Shown: positions 32,185-41,649, numbered from the stretch's first letter. The stretch: DNA of 64,000 nt from Sphingobium fuliginis (GCF_004152845.1 NZ_SEON01000010.1:44967-108966); one strand, 5' to 3'. Made by a program: numbers and translations. Notes: generated by a model not told the origin, from the sequence alone.

Positions 32185-34506
32185 ATGGCTGTCAGCCGCG
32201 GAGCCAAACGCACGCCGGAATGGCGCGAAATGCTGAAACGCAGCCTGATCCGCAGCGGTGCGCTGATCGGCGCGATCGCGCTGTTGCTGGCGACCCTGTT
32301 CCTGGCGCTGGCGCTGCTCAGCTATCAGCCGAGTGATCCGTCGATGAACACGGTGGCGGGCGACCATGTGCAGAATATCATGCAGGCGCCCGGCGCCTGG
32401 GTCGCGGATTTCCTGCTCTGGCTGCTGGGCGTGCCGGTGGCGCTGGTGCTGCCGCTGATGGCGATCACCGCCCGGCGGCTGTGGGGCGATCAGGACATGA
32501 GCGGGTGGAAGGCGCAGTTCGGAAAGTGCCTTGCCGGCATCGTCCTGCTTGGCGTCGCGCTGGCGCTGTTCCAGACCAATCCGCTGGTCGGCCTGCCCGC
32601 CGGATGGGGCGGCATCATCGCGCTGGTGACGGCGCGGGGCGTCATGAGCCTTGCGGCGCAGGCGCCCGCCGCGCAGGGCTGGATCACCGGAATCCTGATC
32701 GTCCTGACGCTGATCGCGGGCCTTGTCCTCTGGTATCGCAGCCTGGCGCTGGAAAAGCCGATCATCGCGTTGCGCCGGCCCTCTCTGCCGCGCCTGGCGC
32801 TGCCCCGGCCGGCTTTCGCTCTGGCCGGTCCCGCGCCGGTTGTCGGCGCGGATGAAGATGACGAGCCGTTCGAGCGCGTCGCAACCCCGCGCAAGACCGT
32901 CACCAACGAGCCCAAGCCGCCGATCAACATCCAGACGCCCAAGCCTGCGCCCGTGCAGCGCTCTATGGCGCCGGTCAGCCAGGACGACCTGTTCGGCAAC
33001 AGCTCCCTGCCTTCGCCGGACCTGCTCAATCCAACCCCCGCGAGCCAGGGGCAGAAGATCGACAAGGCCGCGCTGGAACGCAATGCGCGCCTGCTGGAAT
33101 CGGTGCTCGACGACTTCCATGTGAAGGGCAATATCGTGGAGGTCCGTCCCGGCCCGGTCGTCACCATGTATGAACTGGAACCCGCGCCCGGCATCAAGGC
33201 GAGCCGCGTGATCGCGCTGGCGGACGACATTGCGCGCAACATGTCGGCGCTTTCGGCCCGCGTGGCGACGATTCCGGGCCGCACCGTGATCGGCATCGAA
33301 CTGCCCAATGCGAACCGGGAGGGCGTGTCCTTCCGCGAACTCATCACCAGCGAGCAGTTCGGACAGGAAGCGACGCTGCCGATCATCCTGGGCAAGAATA
33401 TCTCGGGCGAGCCGATCATCGCCGATCTTGCGCCCATGCCGCATCTGCTGATCGCGGGTACGACGGGCTCGGGCAAGTCGGTGGGGCTGAACGCGATGAT
33501 CCTGTCGCTGCTCTACCGCATGACGCCGGATCAGTTGCGGCTGATCATGATCGATCCCAAGATGCTGGAACTGTCGACCTATGACGACATTCCGCATTTG
33601 CTCTCACCGGTCGTGACCGAGCCCGCCAAGGCGATCCGCGCGCTCAAATGGGCGGTGGAGCAGATGGAGGACCGTTATCGCATGATGGCGTCGATCTCCG
33701 TCCGCAACCTCGCCAATTATAATGAGAAGGTCCGCGCGGCGAAGGCCAAGGGCAAGCCGCTCGGCCGCCGCGTGCAGACCGGCTACGATCCCGAGACCGG
33801 CAAGCCGATCTATGAGGAGGAGCAGCTCGATTTCCAGCCGTTGCCGCAGATCGTGGTGGTGGTCGACGAGCTGGCCGACCTGATGATGACGGCGGGCAAG
33901 GAAGTCGAATTCCTGATCCAGCGTCTTGCCCAGAAGGCCCGCGCCGCGGGCATCCACCTGATCCTCGCGACGCAGCGGCCCTCGGTCGACGTCATCACCG
34001 GGGTCATCAAGGCCAACCTGCCGACCCGCATCAGCTTCTTCGTCACGTCGAAGATCGACAGCCGCACCATATTGGGCGAACAGGGCGCCGAGCAGCTATT
34101 GGGCAAGGGCGACATGCTCTACATGCACGGCGGCAAGGGCCTGATGCGCGTCCACGGTCCCTTCGTGTCGGACGACGAGGTGCGCGTGGTGGCGGATCAC
34201 TGGCGCGCTCAGGGACAGCCGGATTATATCGCCGCCGTCACCGAGGAGCCGGAGGAGGGCAGCTTCGCGCTCGATGGTGTCGACCTGGGCGACGACAGCC
34301 CGGACGCGCAGCTTTTCCGCAAGGCGTGCCAACTCGTCTTCGAAAATCAGAAGGCGTCGACAAGCTGGCTCCAGAGGCAATTGCGCATCGGCTATAACAG
34401 CGCCGCCCGGCTGATCGAGCAGATGGAGGAGCAGGGGCTGGTGGGTCCGCCCAACCATGTCGGCCGCCGCGAAGTGCTGCGCGACGAGAATGGCAATCCG
34501 CTCTGA
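32185..34506 (+). CDS. ftsK: DNA translocase FtsK
   Basis: FtsK pumps the chromosome terminus through the septum and activates XerCD. The 773-residue protein has four N-terminal membrane helices (residues 15-200), a Pro-rich linker, and the motor with Walker A GTTGSGKSVGLN. Walker B is IVVVVDELADLMM, followed by ATQRPSVDVITGVIKANLPTRISF. The gamma domain at the end (STSWLQRQLRIGYNSAARLIEQMEEQG) reads KOPS. ATG 32185 starts after a GGGGGACATTG leader; the longer upstream frame is rejected. Gene order ftsK-lolA-xth is typical of Alphaproteobacteria. Confidence 0.96.
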   Translation: MAVSRGAKRTPEWREMLKRSLIRSGALIGAIALLLATLFLALALLSYQPSDPSMNTVAGDHVQNIMQAPGAWVADFLLWLLGVPVALVLPLMAITARRLWGDQDMSGWKAQFGKCLAGIVLLGVALALFQTNPLVGLPAGWGGIIALVTARGVMSLAAQAPAAQGWITGILIVLTLIAGLVLWYRSLALEKPIIALRRPSLPRLALPRPAFALAGPAPVVGADEDDEPFERVATPRKTVTNEPKPPINIQTPKPAPVQRSMAPVSQDDLFGNSSLPSPDLLNPTPASQGQKIDKAALERNARLLESVLDDFHVKGNIVEVRPGPVVTMYELEPAPGIKASRVIALADDIARNMSALSARVATIPGRTVIGIELPNANREGVSFRELITSEQFGQEATLPIILGKNISGEPIIADLAPMPHLLIAGTTGSGKSVGLNAMILSLLYRMTPDQLRLIMIDPKMLELSTYDDIPHLLSPVVTEPAKAIRALKWAVEQMEDRYRMMASISVRNLANYNEKVRAAKAKGKPLGRRVQTGYDPETGKPIYEEEQLDFQPLPQIVVVVDELADLMMTAGKEVEFLIQRLAQKARAAGIHLILATQRPSVDVITGVIKANLPTRISFFVTSKIDSRTILGEQGAEQLLGKGDMLYMHGGKGLMRVHGPFVSDDEVRVVADHWRAQGQPDYIAAVTEEPEEGSFALDGVDLGDDSPDAQLFRKACQLVFENQKASTSWLQRQLRIGYNSAARLIEQMEEQGLVGPPNHVGRREVLRDENGNPL

Positions 34507-34654
34507 TCCGGTCGGCGTGAAATTTTCATTTGGGCTGATGCCAAAAAACCACTGCCCATTTCGCTCTGAAACGGGTTTTTGCGTGGATTGCTGGATCATC
34601 GCCGTGCGGCAAAACCCCGGTGGCGCCGGGAAAAACCCCTGATTTCCAAGGCTG
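34507..34654. other. ftsK 3' intergenic region
   Basis: Between the ftsK stop and small-RNA candidate B I see only short GC hairpins (for example CCCGG-TGGCG-CCGGG near 34616-34630) with A-rich ends and no credible ORF. The promoter for candidate B should lie here but no clean -35/-10 pair is evident. Confidence 0.5.
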
Positions 34655-34786
34655 ATTGCGTTTCATGCAATCGTCCTTCGGTTCTTCGCATTTGCCGGGA
34701 AACGCGATCTGGGCGAAGAAGGCCCTGCCTTTCAGGCATCCTCTCCTAAAAACTTTCAGGCTGGTCTTCGGATCGGCCTTTTTTTT
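34655..34786 (+). ncRNA. candidate small RNA, copy B, anti-SD motif
   Basis: A ~132-nt element homologous to 27235-27363. The 5' hairpin is ATTGC-(7 nt)-GCAAT (34655-34671), so the stem is kept although the bases differ from copy A. TTCGCATTTGC follows, then the identical 25-nt block (34727-34751) with GCCT-TTC-AGGC and ATCCTCTCCTAAAA. The terminator (about 34758-34786) has a nine-pair stem closed by a C(TTCG)G tetraloop and eight T. The middle portion differs from A. It probably also ends the ftsK transcript. Confidence 0.65.
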
Positions 34787-35303
34787 GTCTTCGCGCCCGG
34801 CTAAGCAGAGGCCGCTCACCGCAGCGCCTAAAAAATAAATCGGGAGAGGGGCCGCCGGAAAGACCGGCACTGGCGAAGCGGGAGCAGAGGGGGATTGAGC
34901 GACCATGTTGCTCTCCCCCTTCCCGTTTTCATTTCGTGACATGATGGCGAAGGCCGGGAATGGCCCATTCAAGACCTTCCTTCGCCCTTGAGGAGAAGAA
35001 TAGGAAGCCTTGGCTGCGAAGGAGCCTGGGCTGATTGGGATGAGGAGGAGTGCCGCGCGATCCGTTGGATCGCAACCCCCTCACCCAGCTACGACTAAGG
35101 CAGCAAGCTGCCAAGTCTGCGTGGCCCTCTCCCTTGAGGGAGAGGGATAAAAGGGGTGTCCGATTCCCAACCAGCCCGCATATTCTTCGGGCTGAGCGTT
35201 GAAGCGGACAATCCATTCGTTGCATGACAGGAACGAATGGGTTCACAGCGGGTTCAAGCCCTGCCACCTACATTTCTCATCCTGAACAACCGGAGATGAT
35301 TGC
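34787..35303. repeat. structured non-coding region upstream of lolA
   Basis: About 520 bp without a credible gene. It holds a series of hairpins: CCCTCTCCC-TTGA-GGGAGAGGG (35125-35146), AGCCCG/CGGGCT (about 35174-35193) nested in TGTCCG/CGGACA, and CCATTCGTT/AACGAATGG (35213-35240). A GGGTTCAAGCCC word follows (about 35250-35261). The minus-strand ORF across it lacks codon character. Similar GC hairpins suggest decayed dispersed repeats; a structured RNA is possible. Confidence 0.45.
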
Positions 35304-35957
35304 ATGAAGCGCATCCTTGCGCCCCACAGCCTGACGCTGGCCGCCCTGGCGATCGCTGCCGCGCCCTTTGCGGTGCCGGCGATGCCGGCCGCCGCGCAGG
35401 CCGACCAGTCGGACCTGTCGAAGGTCAATGCCTATATCCGCGCCGTCACCACCATGACCGCCGATTTCGCCCAGACGGACCGCAACGGCCAGACGCTGAC
35501 CGGCCAGCTTACCCTCAAGCAGCCGGGCAAGATCCGTTTCCAGTATCAGAAGGGCGTGCCTTTGCTGATCGTGGGCGACGGCAAGGCGTTGACCATGATC
35601 GATTATGAGGTGCGGCAGGTGCAGCGCTGGCCGATCGGCAATTCGCCGCTGGGGGCGTTGATCGATCCGTCCAAGGACCTGTCGAAGTTCGGCAAGGTGA
35701 TCCAGACGGGCGATCCCAGCGTGCTGTCCGTCCAGGCCCGCGACCCCAAACGGCCCGAATATGGCACGATCACCATGATCTTCAAACGCGATGCGGGCAG
35801 CCCGGCGGGCTTGCAGCTCTATGGTTGGGTGGCGCTGGATTCGCAGAACAACCGGACGGCGGTGAAGCTCAGCAACCAGCGCTATGGCGTGCCCGTGGCG
35901 GATTCCGCCTTCCGCTGGACCGACCCGCGGCCCAAGGGGCGCGCGTCGGGCGGTTAA
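35304..35957 (+). CDS. lolA: LolA-type lipoprotein carrier
   Basis: LolA carries lipoproteins through the periplasm from LolCDE to the outer membrane. The 217-residue protein has a signal peptide (LTLAALAIAAAPFAVPAMPAAAQA) and the beta-sandwich family blocks TMTADFAQTDRNGQTLTGQLTLKQPGKIRFQY and LLIVGDGKALTMIDYEVRQVQRWPIGNSPLGALI. Its place between ftsK and xth is typical. An intrinsic terminator lies 164 bp beyond the stop codon. Confidence 0.95.
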   Translation: MKRILAPHSLTLAALAIAAAPFAVPAMPAAAQADQSDLSKVNAYIRAVTTMTADFAQTDRNGQTLTGQLTLKQPGKIRFQYQKGVPLLIVGDGKALTMIDYEVRQVQRWPIGNSPLGALIDPSKDLSKFGKVIQTGDPSVLSVQARDPKRPEYGTITMIFKRDAGSPAGLQLYGWVALDSQNNRTAVKLSNQRYGVPVADSAFRWTDPRPKGRASGG

Positions 35958-36120
35958 GCGGGCCCCAGGTGCGACGGGCCGAAAACTTTTCAGAACCGTT
36001 CATCTGAGGCTCATATCCCGAGCCCTAAAAGGAACTCCACGGCGCGAGACGGAACCGGGATTTCCCCCCTGTTACCCGGAACCCCGCTCCCGCCGCAAAG
36101 CGCTTCAAGGGCGCGATCGA

Positions 36121-36156
36121 GGCCCCCGTTCCATGCCCCCGGAGCGGGGGCCTTTT
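36121..36156 (+). terminator. intrinsic terminator after lolA
   Basis: A 12-bp stem, GGCCCCCGTTCC (36121-36132) with GGAGCGGGGGCC (36141-36152), one G-T pair, 8-nt loop, then TTTT. A strong rho-independent terminator. Confidence 0.85.
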
Positions 36157-36470
36157 CGGTGCGATCCGACATTTGGAGCATCGCGCAGAAAAGTGGGAAG
36201 CGGTTTTGCGCTTCAAACGATGCGACAACGAAAACTGAGAGCGCGCGACCTGCGTCCGATTTAACGCAGCGCTATAGCTTGTGCGGGCCTGCAAAGCGCG
36301 ATTTTCCGCGCTTCGGTGCTCACGGACATGAAGTGCGCTGCGCTCCGATGCTCGAACATCCCATTTTCGGCTCCACCTGAACTGGACGTCGAACGGCGCC
36401 AACGCTGTTCCGTCTGCCGGGACATTCGCCGCCCTTGCGCGGGGCGGCGGAGGGTCTTAGTGGATCAGCC
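36157..36470. repeat. dispersed ~105-bp repeat, copy 1, upstream of xth
   Basis: The lolA-xth gap after the terminator contains, at about 36280-36385, a copy of the repeat also found at 44410-44535. Shared words in order are CGGGCCTGCAAAGCG, CGCTTCGGTGCTCAC, TGCGCTCCGATGCTCGAA, TTTTCGGCTCC and CCTGAACTG. The two halves (GCTTCGGTGCTC and GCTCCGATGCTC regions) are imperfect inverted copies. The rest (36157-36280) holds nothing I can identify. Confidence 0.7.
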
Positions 36471-37268
36471 ATGCCTCAGACACTCAGCATCGCTTCCTGG
36501 AATATCAATAGCGTTCGTGCCCGGCTCGATATTGTCGAGCGCTTTCTGACGGAGGAATCGCCCGACATATTGTGTCTGCAGGAAACCAAGGTGGTGAACG
36601 ATACCTTCCCGGCCGGGCTGTTCCGGCAACGGGGCTATAATCATCAGGTGCTGAACGGACAGCCGATGCACCATGGCGTGGCCATCCTGTCGAAGATTCC
36701 GATCCGGGAGGACGACCGGCTCGACTGGCAGGCCAATGGGGAGGCGCGCCATGTCGGCGTGCGACTGGACAATGGCGTCCGGATCGAGAATGTCTATGTG
36801 CCCGCCGGCGGGGATGTGCCCGATCGGGAGGTCAATCCGAAATTCGGACAGAAGCTCGATTTCCTGGAGCGCATGATCCAATGGTCCTCCACGCTGGAGG
36901 ATAAGCCGACCATCCTGACCGGCGATTTCAACATTGCGCCGATGGAATGCGATGTATGGAGCCATAAGCAACTCCTCAATGTCGTCAGCCATACGGCGAT
37001 CGAGTGCGAGATTCTGGCGCGCCTGCAGGAATCGAACGACTGGGTCGACATCGGCCGCAAATTCTATCCCGCGCCGCAGCGGCTCTATACCTGGTGGAGC
37101 TATCGCGCCCGCGACTGGGCGGAATCGGATCGCGGACGGCGGCTCGACCATATGTGGATGACGCAGGACGTCGCGGAAAAGGCCGTCAGCCACCGCGTGG
37201 TTGAACCGATCCGCGGCTGGTCGCGCCCGTCCGACCATGTGCCGATCATCACGGAATTCGCCTTCTGA
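36471..37268 (+). CDS. xth: exodeoxyribonuclease III
   Basis: Exonuclease III/AP endonuclease for base-excision repair. The 265-residue protein starts SIASWNINSVRARLDIVERFL, has the catalytic Glu in LCLQETKVV, then VYVPAGGD, the TGDFNIAPMECDVW catalytic block and WWSYRARDWAESDRGRRLDHMW. It ends with RGWSRPSDHVPIITEF containing the catalytic His. ribA begins at the last base of its stop codon. Confidence 0.96.
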   Translation: MPQTLSIASWNINSVRARLDIVERFLTEESPDILCLQETKVVNDTFPAGLFRQRGYNHQVLNGQPMHHGVAILSKIPIREDDRLDWQANGEARHVGVRLDNGVRIENVYVPAGGDVPDREVNPKFGQKLDFLERMIQWSSTLEDKPTILTGDFNIAPMECDVWSHKQLLNVVSHTAIECEILARLQESNDWVDIGRKFYPAPQRLYTWWSYRARDWAESDRGRRLDHMWMTQDVAEKAVSHRVVEPIRGWSRPSDHVPIITEFAF

Positions 37269-38326
37269 TGAGCGCCCGCGCCGCCGCCCGCGCCATTGAC
37301 GCGCTACGCCGGGGCTGGCCGGTGCGCGTGCAGGCCGCCGACGGCGCCGTGCGGCTGATGGCCGTGGAGGGGGCTGATGCCGTGACGCTTGCCGGATTCG
37401 ATCCGGGCGCAGAGGCTGACATATTGATCTCCGCGGCGCGGGCGCAGACGCTGAAGCTCGCCAACCAGCTGGCGGCGGCCGATCCCGACATGCCGGTGCT
37501 GGTGGCGCGGGCGCCGTGGATCGACGTCGATGTGGCGACCGCGATCTCCGACCCGGTGCTGGACCTTGCCTCGCCGCTCAAAGGGCCGTTCATGGCGAAG
37601 CCGCTGTCGGCGCCCTCAGCGGCCAAGGCGGCGCTGCGGCTGGCGCGGCTGGCGGGCATATTGCCGGCCTATTTCGTGATGGCGGAAGGCGACAGCGAGG
37701 CGGAGGTCAGCGCCGCCGACATCGACGCTTATGACGATGCCGTGCATCTGGCCATCGCCACGCGCGCCCGCCTACCCGTGTCGGCCAGCGAGACGGCGGA
37801 GATCGTCGCCTTCCGCAGTCCCGACGAACCGCGCGAGCATGTCGCGCTGATCGTGGGCCAGCGCGATTCCTCGCCCCCCGTGATCCGGCTGCACAGCGAA
37901 TGCCTGACCGGCGATGTGCTGGGGTCGCTGAAATGCGATTGCGGGCCGCAACTGCATCAGGCGCTGCACCAGATCGCGGATTCGAACTGGGGCATATTGC
38001 TCTATCTGCGGCAGGAAGGGCGCGGCATCGGCCTTGTCAACAAGCTGCGCGCTTATGCCTTGCAGGATCAGGGGTTCGACACGGTCGACGCCAATGTCCG
38101 GCTGGGCTTCGCCATCGATGCGCGCGACTTTTCCGTGGCGGCGCGGATGCTGGACCTGCTGGGCGTGGACGAGGTGCGGTTGCTCACCAATAATCCGAAC
38201 AAGGTGACGGGGCTTGAAGCCGCCGGGATCAGGGTGGCGGAACGGCTGCCGATCATCCTGCCTTCCAATCCGCATAATGAGCGCTATCTCGCGACCAAGC
38301 GGGACCGGACAGGGCATCAGTTGTGA
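37268..38326 (+). CDS. ribA: GTP cyclohydrolase II with N-terminal extension
   Basis: RibA opens GTP to the first riboflavin intermediate and releases formate and PPi. The catalytic domain begins near residue 150: the three zinc cysteines are in CLTGDVLGSLKCDCG, and YLRQEGRGIGLVNKLRAYALQDQG is the GTP/catalytic block. LLTNNPNKVTGLEAAGIRVAERLPI completes it. The protein is 352 residues; stand-alone RibA is about 200. The first ~145 residues are an extra domain with no RibB active-site motif visible; such long RibA forms are common in Alphaproteobacteria. It overlaps xth by one base and the next gene by four. Confidence 0.94.
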   Translation: MSARAAARAIDALRRGWPVRVQAADGAVRLMAVEGADAVTLAGFDPGAEADILISAARAQTLKLANQLAAADPDMPVLVARAPWIDVDVATAISDPVLDLASPLKGPFMAKPLSAPSAAKAALRLARLAGILPAYFVMAEGDSEAEVSAADIDAYDDAVHLAIATRARLPVSASETAEIVAFRSPDEPREHVALIVGQRDSSPPVIRLHSECLTGDVLGSLKCDCGPQLHQALHQIADSNWGILLYLRQEGRGIGLVNKLRAYALQDQGFDTVDANVRLGFAIDARDFSVAARMLDLLGVDEVRLLTNNPNKVTGLEAAGIRVAERLPIILPSNPHNERYLATKRDRTGHQL

Positions 38327-38823
38327 GCGCCATCCGCGTCGATGCGGGCGCGGGGCGTCTTTTCTTCGGTGACTTGGACATGCCCTGCACCATCGGGCGC
38401 GGCGGCGTCTGTGCAGCGGCGGACAAGCGGGAGGGGGATGGCTGCACGCCGTTGGGCATTTGGCCGGTCCGGGGCGTGTTGCTGCGGCCGGGCAAGGCGG
38501 CGGCGGCGGGCATCCGCCTGCCGTGGCGCTGGGTGCGGGAAGGGGATGGCTGGTCCGATGATCCGGCCGATCCGGCCTATAATCGGCCCGTGCATCTGCC
38601 GCGCGCCTTTTCAGCGGAAAATCTGCTGCGGGACGATGATGCCTATGATGTGATCGTCGTGCTGGGGCACAATGACTCGCCGCCGGTGCCGGGGCGGGGG
38701 AGCGCGATCTTCTTCCATCTTTCCGAAGGCCGTCCCACGGCGGGGTGCGTGGCGGTGGAGCGGGCGGATATGCTGCGCCTGTTGCCGTTGCTGGCGCCGG
38801 GCGATGTGATGGAGATCGTCTGA
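38323..38823 (+). CDS. L,D-transpeptidase (YkuD) family protein
   Basis: A 166-residue protein with a YkuD-type domain without a signal peptide in this frame. GCTPLGIWPVRGVLLRPG resembles the N-terminal strand, and FFHLSEGRPTAGCVAVERADM carries the catalytic HxxxxxxxxxGC(V/I) with Cys. YkuD enzymes cross-link peptidoglycan stems or Braun-type lipoprotein. GTG 38323 overlaps the ribA stop, so translation is coupled. Lack of an export signal is odd for a periplasmic enzyme. Confidence 0.9.
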   Translation: MSAIRVDAGAGRLFFGDLDMPCTIGRGGVCAAADKREGDGCTPLGIWPVRGVLLRPGKAAAAGIRLPWRWVREGDGWSDDPADPAYNRPVHLPRAFSAENLLRDDDAYDVIVVLGHNDSPPVPGRGSAIFFHLSEGRPTAGCVAVERADMLRLLPLLAPGDVMEIV

Positions 38824-38880
38824 AGGTTCGTCCTTCCGCGAAGGCGGGGATGACGAGGTTGTTGGGGGAGGCGGGTCTTC

Positions 38881-41640
38881 CTAAGCCCGCTCCAGTTCCG
38901 CCACCTCACCGCCGGCCGCTTCCAGCAGCCGCCGTTCCAGCGTTTGCAGCCGCGCCCTGCTCTCGATCTTCCCGGCCAGCAGGTCGGTGACGTAGAAGGT
39001 ATCCACCGCCCGCTCGCCATAGGTGGCGACATGGGCGCTGTGCACCGTCACCTTCGACTGGAACAGCGCGTTGGCGAGGCTGAACAGCAGCGCCGGGCGA
39101 TCCCGCGCATTCACCTCGATCACGGTGAAGCGGTTCGACGCCTTGTTGTCGATCAGCACATTGGGTTCGATGCGGAAGGCCTCCGCGCGGGTGCGGGGCA
39201 GGGGGCGCGCCTCCAGCTTGGTGATCATGCGGTGGCGGTTGGCGAGCGAATCCTCGATCGCCTTGCGGATGCGCGTCAATTGGTCGGGGCTGTGGAAGGC
39301 GCCGCCCAGCGGGTCCTGCACCAGGAAATTGTCGATGGCGACGCCGTCGCGGGTCGTATGGATGCGCGCGTCGATGATGTTGCCGCCCGCCAGATGGATG
39401 GCGCCCGCGATCCGGTAGAACAGCCCCGGATGGTCGGCGGCATAGACCGTCACCAGCGTCGCGCCGCGCTGCGGATAATATTGCGCGGCGATGGAGAGCG
39501 GGGAATCGCCCGCCTCCAATATATGCTGCGCATTGTGGATGAGGATGTCCTCCGGCTCCGCGATCCAGTAGCTTTCCGGCAGCCGCTTGCGCAGCTTCTC
39601 GAAATCGGCTTCGGACAGGCCCAGCGCCTGACGCAGCGCCTGCTGCTTGGCGGTGACGCGTTCGCTGCGGCCCTTCTGCTTGTGGCCGAGGCGCAGCACT
39701 TCTTCGGCCGCCTCATAGAGGTCGCCCAGCAATTGCCGTTTCCAGCTATTCCAGACGCCGGGTCCGACGGCGCGGATGTCGACCACGGTCAGGCACAGCA
39801 GCAGCCGCAACCGTTCCGGACTCTGCACCACGTCGACGAAATCGAGGATCGTCTTGTAATCGGCCAGGTCGCGCTTGAAGGCGGTGGCCGACATCAGCAG
39901 ATGGTGCAGCACCAGCCAGGACACGGTTTCCGTCTCCGCCGGTGTCAGGCCCAGGCGCGGGCAGAGATGGTCCGCCACTTCCGCGCCCAATATGCTGTGG
40001 TCGCCGCCGCGCCCCTTGGCGATGTCGTGCAGCAGCACCGCGACATAGAGGACGCGGCGCGACAGCAGCTTGCCCATCAGGTCCGCCGCCAGCGGATGAT
40101 CCTGGCTCAGTTCGCCCTTTTCGATCCGCGCCAGCAGGCCGACGGCGCGGATCGTATGTTCGTCCACCGTATAATGGTGGTACATGTCGAACTGCATCTG
40201 CGCCACGACGCGGCGGAAATCGGGGATGAAGCGGCCGAAGACCGTGGACTCGTTCATCCAGCGCAGCACGGTTTCCGGGTCGCGGGGGCTGGTCAGCACC
40301 TCCATGAAAGCGGCGTTGGCGCGGGGATCGCGGCGCACCTTGGCGGTGATCAGGCTGGCGTCGCGGCTGGCGGCGCGCATGGCGCTGGGATGGATGGCGA
40401 GGCCATGCCTGTCGGCGAGCGCGAAGATTTCCAGCAAGCGGACCGGATCGTCCTGGAAGAAATGATCGTTAGGCAGCGCCAGCCGCCCGCGATCCAGCAC
40501 GAAGCCGTCCAGCTTCTTCGGGCGGCGGAAGAAGCTGGGGATATAGCGACGCCCACGCTCCGCCATCTGGTCGTCCAGATGGGCGAGGAACACGGCGGTC
40601 AGGTCGCCCACCGTCTTCGCGTTCAGGAAATAATAGCGCATGAAGCGCTCCACGCCCGACCGCCCGGCGCGTCCGGTGAAATGCATGCGGGTGGCGGTTT
40701 CGAGTTGCAGGTCGAAGGTCAGCCGGTCCTCCGCCCGCCCCGTGATCATGTGCAAATGGCAGCGCACCGCCCAGAGGAAATCCTCCGCCTTCTGGAACTG
40801 GCGCAGTTCGGTTTCGGTCAGCAGGCCGACATCGACCAGTTCCGCCACCGACTTCACCCGGTTCACATATTTGCCGATCCAGAACAGCGTGTGCAGGTCG
40901 CGCAGGCCGCCCTTGCCCTCCTTCACATTGGGTTCGACGACATAGCGGCTGTCGCCCATGCGCTTGTGCCGCTCGTCCCGTTCCTCCAGCTTTTCGGTGA
41001 CGAAGGCGCGGGCTGTGCCCTGCATCACATCGGCGTCGAAACGGGCGCTGATCTCCTCATACAGGGCGCGGTCGCCCCAGATGTAGCGCGCCTCCAGCAG
41101 GGCGGTGCGCACGGTCAGGTCCGCCTTCGCCATGCGGATCGTCTCATCGATGGAACGGCTGCTATGGCCGACCTTCAGCCCCAGATCCCACAGCGAATAG
41201 AGCATGGATTCGATCACCTGCTCGGTCCAGCCGGTGGGCTTCCACGGGGTGATGAAGCCGATGTCGACATCGCTGTGCGGCGCCATCTCGCCCCGGCCAT
41301 AGCCGCCGACCGCGATCAGCACGATCCGCTCGCCGGTGCTGCGGTTGCCCGCCGGGTAGAGGTGATGGGTTGTCGCGTCGTAGAGCAGGCGCAGGATCTG
41401 GTCGATCAGGAAGGCAAAGGCGGTCACGGCCTCCCGCCCTCGGGTCGGCCTCTGGCTTAGGCGGCGGGCGACATCCTCCCGCCCGGCGTCGAGCGCGTCC
41501 TTCAGTTCCTTCACGATCATTCCGCGCAGCTTGATCTGGTCGCCCCGATGCTCCTGCGCCAGGGCGGCGATGCGGTCGGAAATGGCGCGCCGGTCGATGA
41601 TCGCGCGCCTGGACCCCAATTTCGGAAACTGCATGACCAT
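38881..41640 (-). CDS. glnD: PII uridylyltransferase/uridylyl-removing enzyme
   Basis: GlnD senses glutamine and modifies PII proteins. The 919-residue protein contains, in order, the nucleotidyltransferase motif GGYGRGEMAPHSDVDIGF (about residue 102), the linker domain, an HD domain (HTIRAV and LHDIAKGRGGDHSILG), and two ACT domains at the C-terminus (VTVYAADHPGLFYRIAGAIH and VIEVNARDRPALLFSLANALF). This is the complete architecture. ATG 41634 is an equally good start. It lies between mutS (upstream, 9 bp away) and the convergent transpeptidase gene. Confidence 0.97.
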   Translation of the reverse strand: MVMQFPKLGSRRAIIDRRAISDRIAALAQEHRGDQIKLRGMIVKELKDALDAGREDVARRLSQRPTRGREAVTAFAFLIDQILRLLYDATTHHLYPAGNRSTGERIVLIAVGGYGRGEMAPHSDVDIGFITPWKPTGWTEQVIESMLYSLWDLGLKVGHSSRSIDETIRMAKADLTVRTALLEARYIWGDRALYEEISARFDADVMQGTARAFVTEKLEERDERHKRMGDSRYVVEPNVKEGKGGLRDLHTLFWIGKYVNRVKSVAELVDVGLLTETELRQFQKAEDFLWAVRCHLHMITGRAEDRLTFDLQLETATRMHFTGRAGRSGVERFMRYYFLNAKTVGDLTAVFLAHLDDQMAERGRRYIPSFFRRPKKLDGFVLDRGRLALPNDHFFQDDPVRLLEIFALADRHGLAIHPSAMRAASRDASLITAKVRRDPRANAAFMEVLTSPRDPETVLRWMNESTVFGRFIPDFRRVVAQMQFDMYHHYTVDEHTIRAVGLLARIEKGELSQDHPLAADLMGKLLSRRVLYVAVLLHDIAKGRGGDHSILGAEVADHLCPRLGLTPAETETVSWLVLHHLLMSATAFKRDLADYKTILDFVDVVQSPERLRLLLCLTVVDIRAVGPGVWNSWKRQLLGDLYEAAEEVLRLGHKQKGRSERVTAKQQALRQALGLSEADFEKLRKRLPESYWIAEPEDILIHNAQHILEAGDSPLSIAAQYYPQRGATLVTVYAADHPGLFYRIAGAIHLAGGNIIDARIHTTRDGVAIDNFLVQDPLGGAFHSPDQLTRIRKAIEDSLANRHRMITKLEARPLPRTRAEAFRIEPNVLIDNKASNRFTVIEVNARDRPALLFSLANALFQSKVTVHSAHVATYGERAVDTFYVTDLLAGKIESRARLQTLERRLLEAAGGEVAELERA

Positions 41641-41649
41641 AAGGCTTAT

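Noticed and set aside
35240..35265. possible tRNA fragment (T-arm-like word)
   Set aside because: No acceptor stem partner, anticodon arm or D arm lies at the right distance.
38944..41460. 838-codon plus-strand frame
   Set aside because: Antisense to glnD, which has complete nucleotidyltransferase, HD and ACT domains on the minus strand.
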